A stretch of DNA of 7,524 nt, from positions 1 to 7,524 of the forward strand of contig CAMPJV010000124.1 in assembly GCA_946886975.1 (NCBI GenBank), in the 5' to 3' direction. The stretch comes from an uncultured Taibaiella sp. GTDB lineage: Bacteria; Bacteroidota; Bacteroidia; Chitinophagales; Chitinophagaceae. The translations under genes and the position numbers were made by a program. The notes under the pieces are model-generated. The model made no database searches. It was not told the origin of the DNA and worked only from the letters and a program-made list of their open reading frames with translations. This document shows positions 6,103-7,524 of the stretch, piece after piece; the first letter of the stretch is position 1, and every line of letters begins with the position of its first letter.

Positions 6103-7524
6103 ATGAGCAAGAAGGCAGTAGCAGAGACACCGCTGATGAAACAGCACCGGGAGATAAAGGGGAAGTACCCCGATGCCGTGCTGCTCTTTAGGGTCGGTGA
6201 TTTCTACGAGACCTTTAGTGAGGATGCCATAGTGGCATCGAGGGTGCTGGGTATTACCCTGACCAAGAGGGCTAATGGTTCGGCTTCGTCCATAGAGCTG
6301 GCGGGATTCCCCCACCATGCGCTGGATACTTACCTGCATAAGCTGGTGAAGGCGGGATATAGAGTGGCGATATGTGATCAGCTGGAAGACCCGAAGACTG
6401 CAAAGGGTATTGTGAAGAGAGGTGTGACAGAACTGGTGACGCCTGGAGTGGCTACGTCGGATAAGTTGCTGGAGAATCGGTCTAATAACTTCCTTGCTAC
6501 GCTATACCTGGGAGACCAGCAATCGGGAGTGGCGTTCCTGGATATCAGTACGGGAGAGTTCTATGTGGCACAGGGCAGCATGGAATACATGGATAAGCTG
6601 CTACAGAGCTTCCAGCCTTCGGAGATCATATTGAGTAAAAGTCAACAGAAGCGGTTTAAGGAACTGTTCGATAATAAGGTCTATACTTTTCAACTGGATG
6701 AATGGATATTCCAGGAGCCGATACTTGAGATCACCAAAGGCAGGCATCCGGTAATAGAGCAGCAACTGGCTAAAGGAGAAGCGTACATAGCTAACGACAC
6801 CCGGTTGGATAAGGAAGAACAGCAGGTGATCATCCTTACCGGGCCTAACATGAGTGGTAAGTCGGCGCTGCTAAGGCAGACAGCTATCATTACCCTTATG
6901 GCTCATATGGGCAGCTTCGTTCCGGCGGAGTCGGCTAACATAGGTCTTACAGACAAGATCTTTACCCGGGTGGGTGCTTCAGACAACCTGAGCGGCGGCG
7001 AGAGTACCTTCATGGTAGAGATGAATGAGACGGCCAGTATCATTAATAATATCAGTGAACGCAGCCTGGTGCTGCTGGATGAGATAGGCAGGGGTACCAG
7101 TACTTACGACGGAATATCTATAGCCTGGTCCATAGTGGAGCACCTGCACAATAATCCTAACAAGCCAAAGACGCTGTTTGCTACCCACTATCATGAGCTG
7201 AATGAACTGGAACACCAGCTGAGCAGGGTGCGCAATTACCACATAACACATAAGGAAACCGGTAATAAGGTCATCTTCCTGAGAAAACTGGAGCCGGGTG
7301 GCAGTAGGCATAGCTTCGGGATACAGGTGGCACGCATGGCGGGAATGCCCCCTACCCTCCTCAATCGCGCTGAGGAGATACTCGCTTTGCTGGAAGAAAA
7401 ACACGGCAGTGCGGGAGAGACAGCACAGAAGGTAAAGAAGATACAAACCCCTTCAGGACTACAGCTAAATATCTTTGATGGGCTGACCTCTGACCTAAGA
7501 CAGGTGCAGCAAGTGCTTGATGAG
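6103..7524 (+). CDS. mutS: DNA mismatch repair ATPase MutS, internally shortened; 3' end outside the window
   Basis: 474 codons are visible with no stop or frameshift. Domain I (about 1-118) is intact, including GDFYETF at 32-38 with the Phe34-Tyr35-Glu36 mismatch-reading motif. The first part of connector domain II follows (about 119-203: NNFLATLYLG, GVAFLDISTGEF, DEWIF). At residues 203-207 the protein jumps to ITKGRHPVIEQQL, the start of ATPase domain V. Walker A is GPNMSGKS (247-254), the signature loop DNLSGGESTFMVEM (294-307), Walker B LVLLDE (322-327) with GRGTSTYDG after it, the switch His is in ATHYHEL (360-366), and the dimer-interface SFGIQVARMAGMP is at 404-416. Compared with E. 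coli MutS, about 370 residues (roughly 203-577) are missing: the rest of the connector and the whole lever and clamp. Related proteins run to about 860-880 residues; this one would end near 500. MutS normally finds mismatches and recruits MutL. Without lever and clamp, DNA encirclement and mismatch-ATPase coupling should fail, so it is probably non-functional in ordinary repair unless it is a distinct form. Confidence 0.93.
   Translation, partial: MSKKAVAETPLMKQHREIKGKYPDAVLLFRVGDFYETFSEDAIVASRVLGITLTKRANGSASSIELAGFPHHALDTYLHKLVKAGYRVAICDQLEDPKTAKGIVKRGVTELVTPGVATSDKLLENRSNNFLATLYLGDQQSGVAFLDISTGEFYVAQGSMEYMDKLLQSFQPSEIILSKSQQKRFKELFDNKVYTFQLDEWIFQEPILEITKGRHPVIEQQLAKGEAYIANDTRLDKEEQQVIILTGPNMSGKSALLRQTAIITLMAHMGSFVPAESANIGLTDKIFTRVGASDNLSGGESTFMVEMNETASIINNISERSLVLLDEIGRGTSTYDGISIAWSIVEHLHNNPNKPKTLFATHYHELNELEHQLSRVRNYHITHKETGNKVIFLRKLEPGGSRHSFGIQVARMAGMPPTLLNRAEEILALLEEKHGSAGETAQKVKKIQTPSGLQLNIFDGLTSDLRQVQQVLDE
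6709..6723 (+). other. Junction of the missing lever and clamp domains in mutS
   Basis: Between Phe203 of DEWIF and Ile207 of ILEITKGRHP the family alignment breaks: connector-domain sequence stops and ATPase-domain sequence begins, linked by Gln-Glu-Pro. The frame is kept, so the loss is a multiple of three, roughly 1.1 kb by comparison with full-length MutS. I see no inserted sequence or long direct repeat across the join. A short microhomology cannot be judged without the undeleted sequence. Confidence 0.8.

Noticed and set aside
6979..7446. A 155-residue open frame on the minus strand opposite mutS
   Set aside because: It is antisense to the conserved MutS ATPase motifs and shows no domain of its own; its openness follows from the codon use of mutS.

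Overview
The window looks like the chromosome of a member of the phylum Bacteroidota, probably near Chitinophagales or Sphingobacteriales. Three things point there. A secreted thermolysin-like protease carries SprB-type repeats and a C-terminal type IX secretion (T9SS) sorting domain. The MutS sequence reads like the Bacteroidota branch of the family. The A-rich leaders in front of the genes have no clear Shine-Dalgarno sequence. The phylum call is firm; the order is a guess from remembered sequence resemblance.

Layout, all genes on the + strand. Bases 1-758: 3' part of a tandem-FKBP peptidyl-prolyl isomerase gene; its frame is open to the left edge, so the true start is outside. Bases 816-2438: a complete M1-family zinc aminopeptidase-like gene with a signal peptide, 57 bases behind the isomerase and possibly cotranscribed with it. 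A perfect 14-bp inverted repeat lies inside its signal-peptide codons. Bases 2439-2758: non-coding, with two hairpins, one terminator-like, then the A-rich leader of the next gene. Bases 2759-5764: a complete 1001-residue M4 metalloprotease with propeptide, catalytic domain, two SprB-like repeats, a third beta-rich module, a Cys/His 'CH...HLxxHGD' module and a T9SS sorting domain. It is closed by a strong intrinsic terminator at 5786-5820. Bases 5821-6102: non-coding, with four tandem copies of an 11-bp repeat and a GGCC-centred palindrome. Bases 6103-7524: mutS, running off the right edge.

The most notable feature is mutS. The frame is unbroken and the mismatch-recognition domain and ATPase motifs are intact. 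However, the protein goes from the middle of the connector domain (about residue 203) straight into the start of the ATPase domain (about residue 207). Roughly 370 residues, containing the rest of the connector and the whole lever and clamp domains, are absent. This is a real mini-MutS, an in-frame deletion allele (possible mutator), or an assembly error; the sequence alone cannot decide.

Functionally, the first three genes fit an export and envelope theme: a foldase that may act outside the cytoplasm, an exported aminopeptidase and a T9SS-exported endopeptidase. Together the last two could degrade external protein to peptides and amino acids. mutS is a separate DNA-repair unit beyond the terminator. 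I found no CRISPR array, tRNA, rRNA, insertion sequence or phage gene.
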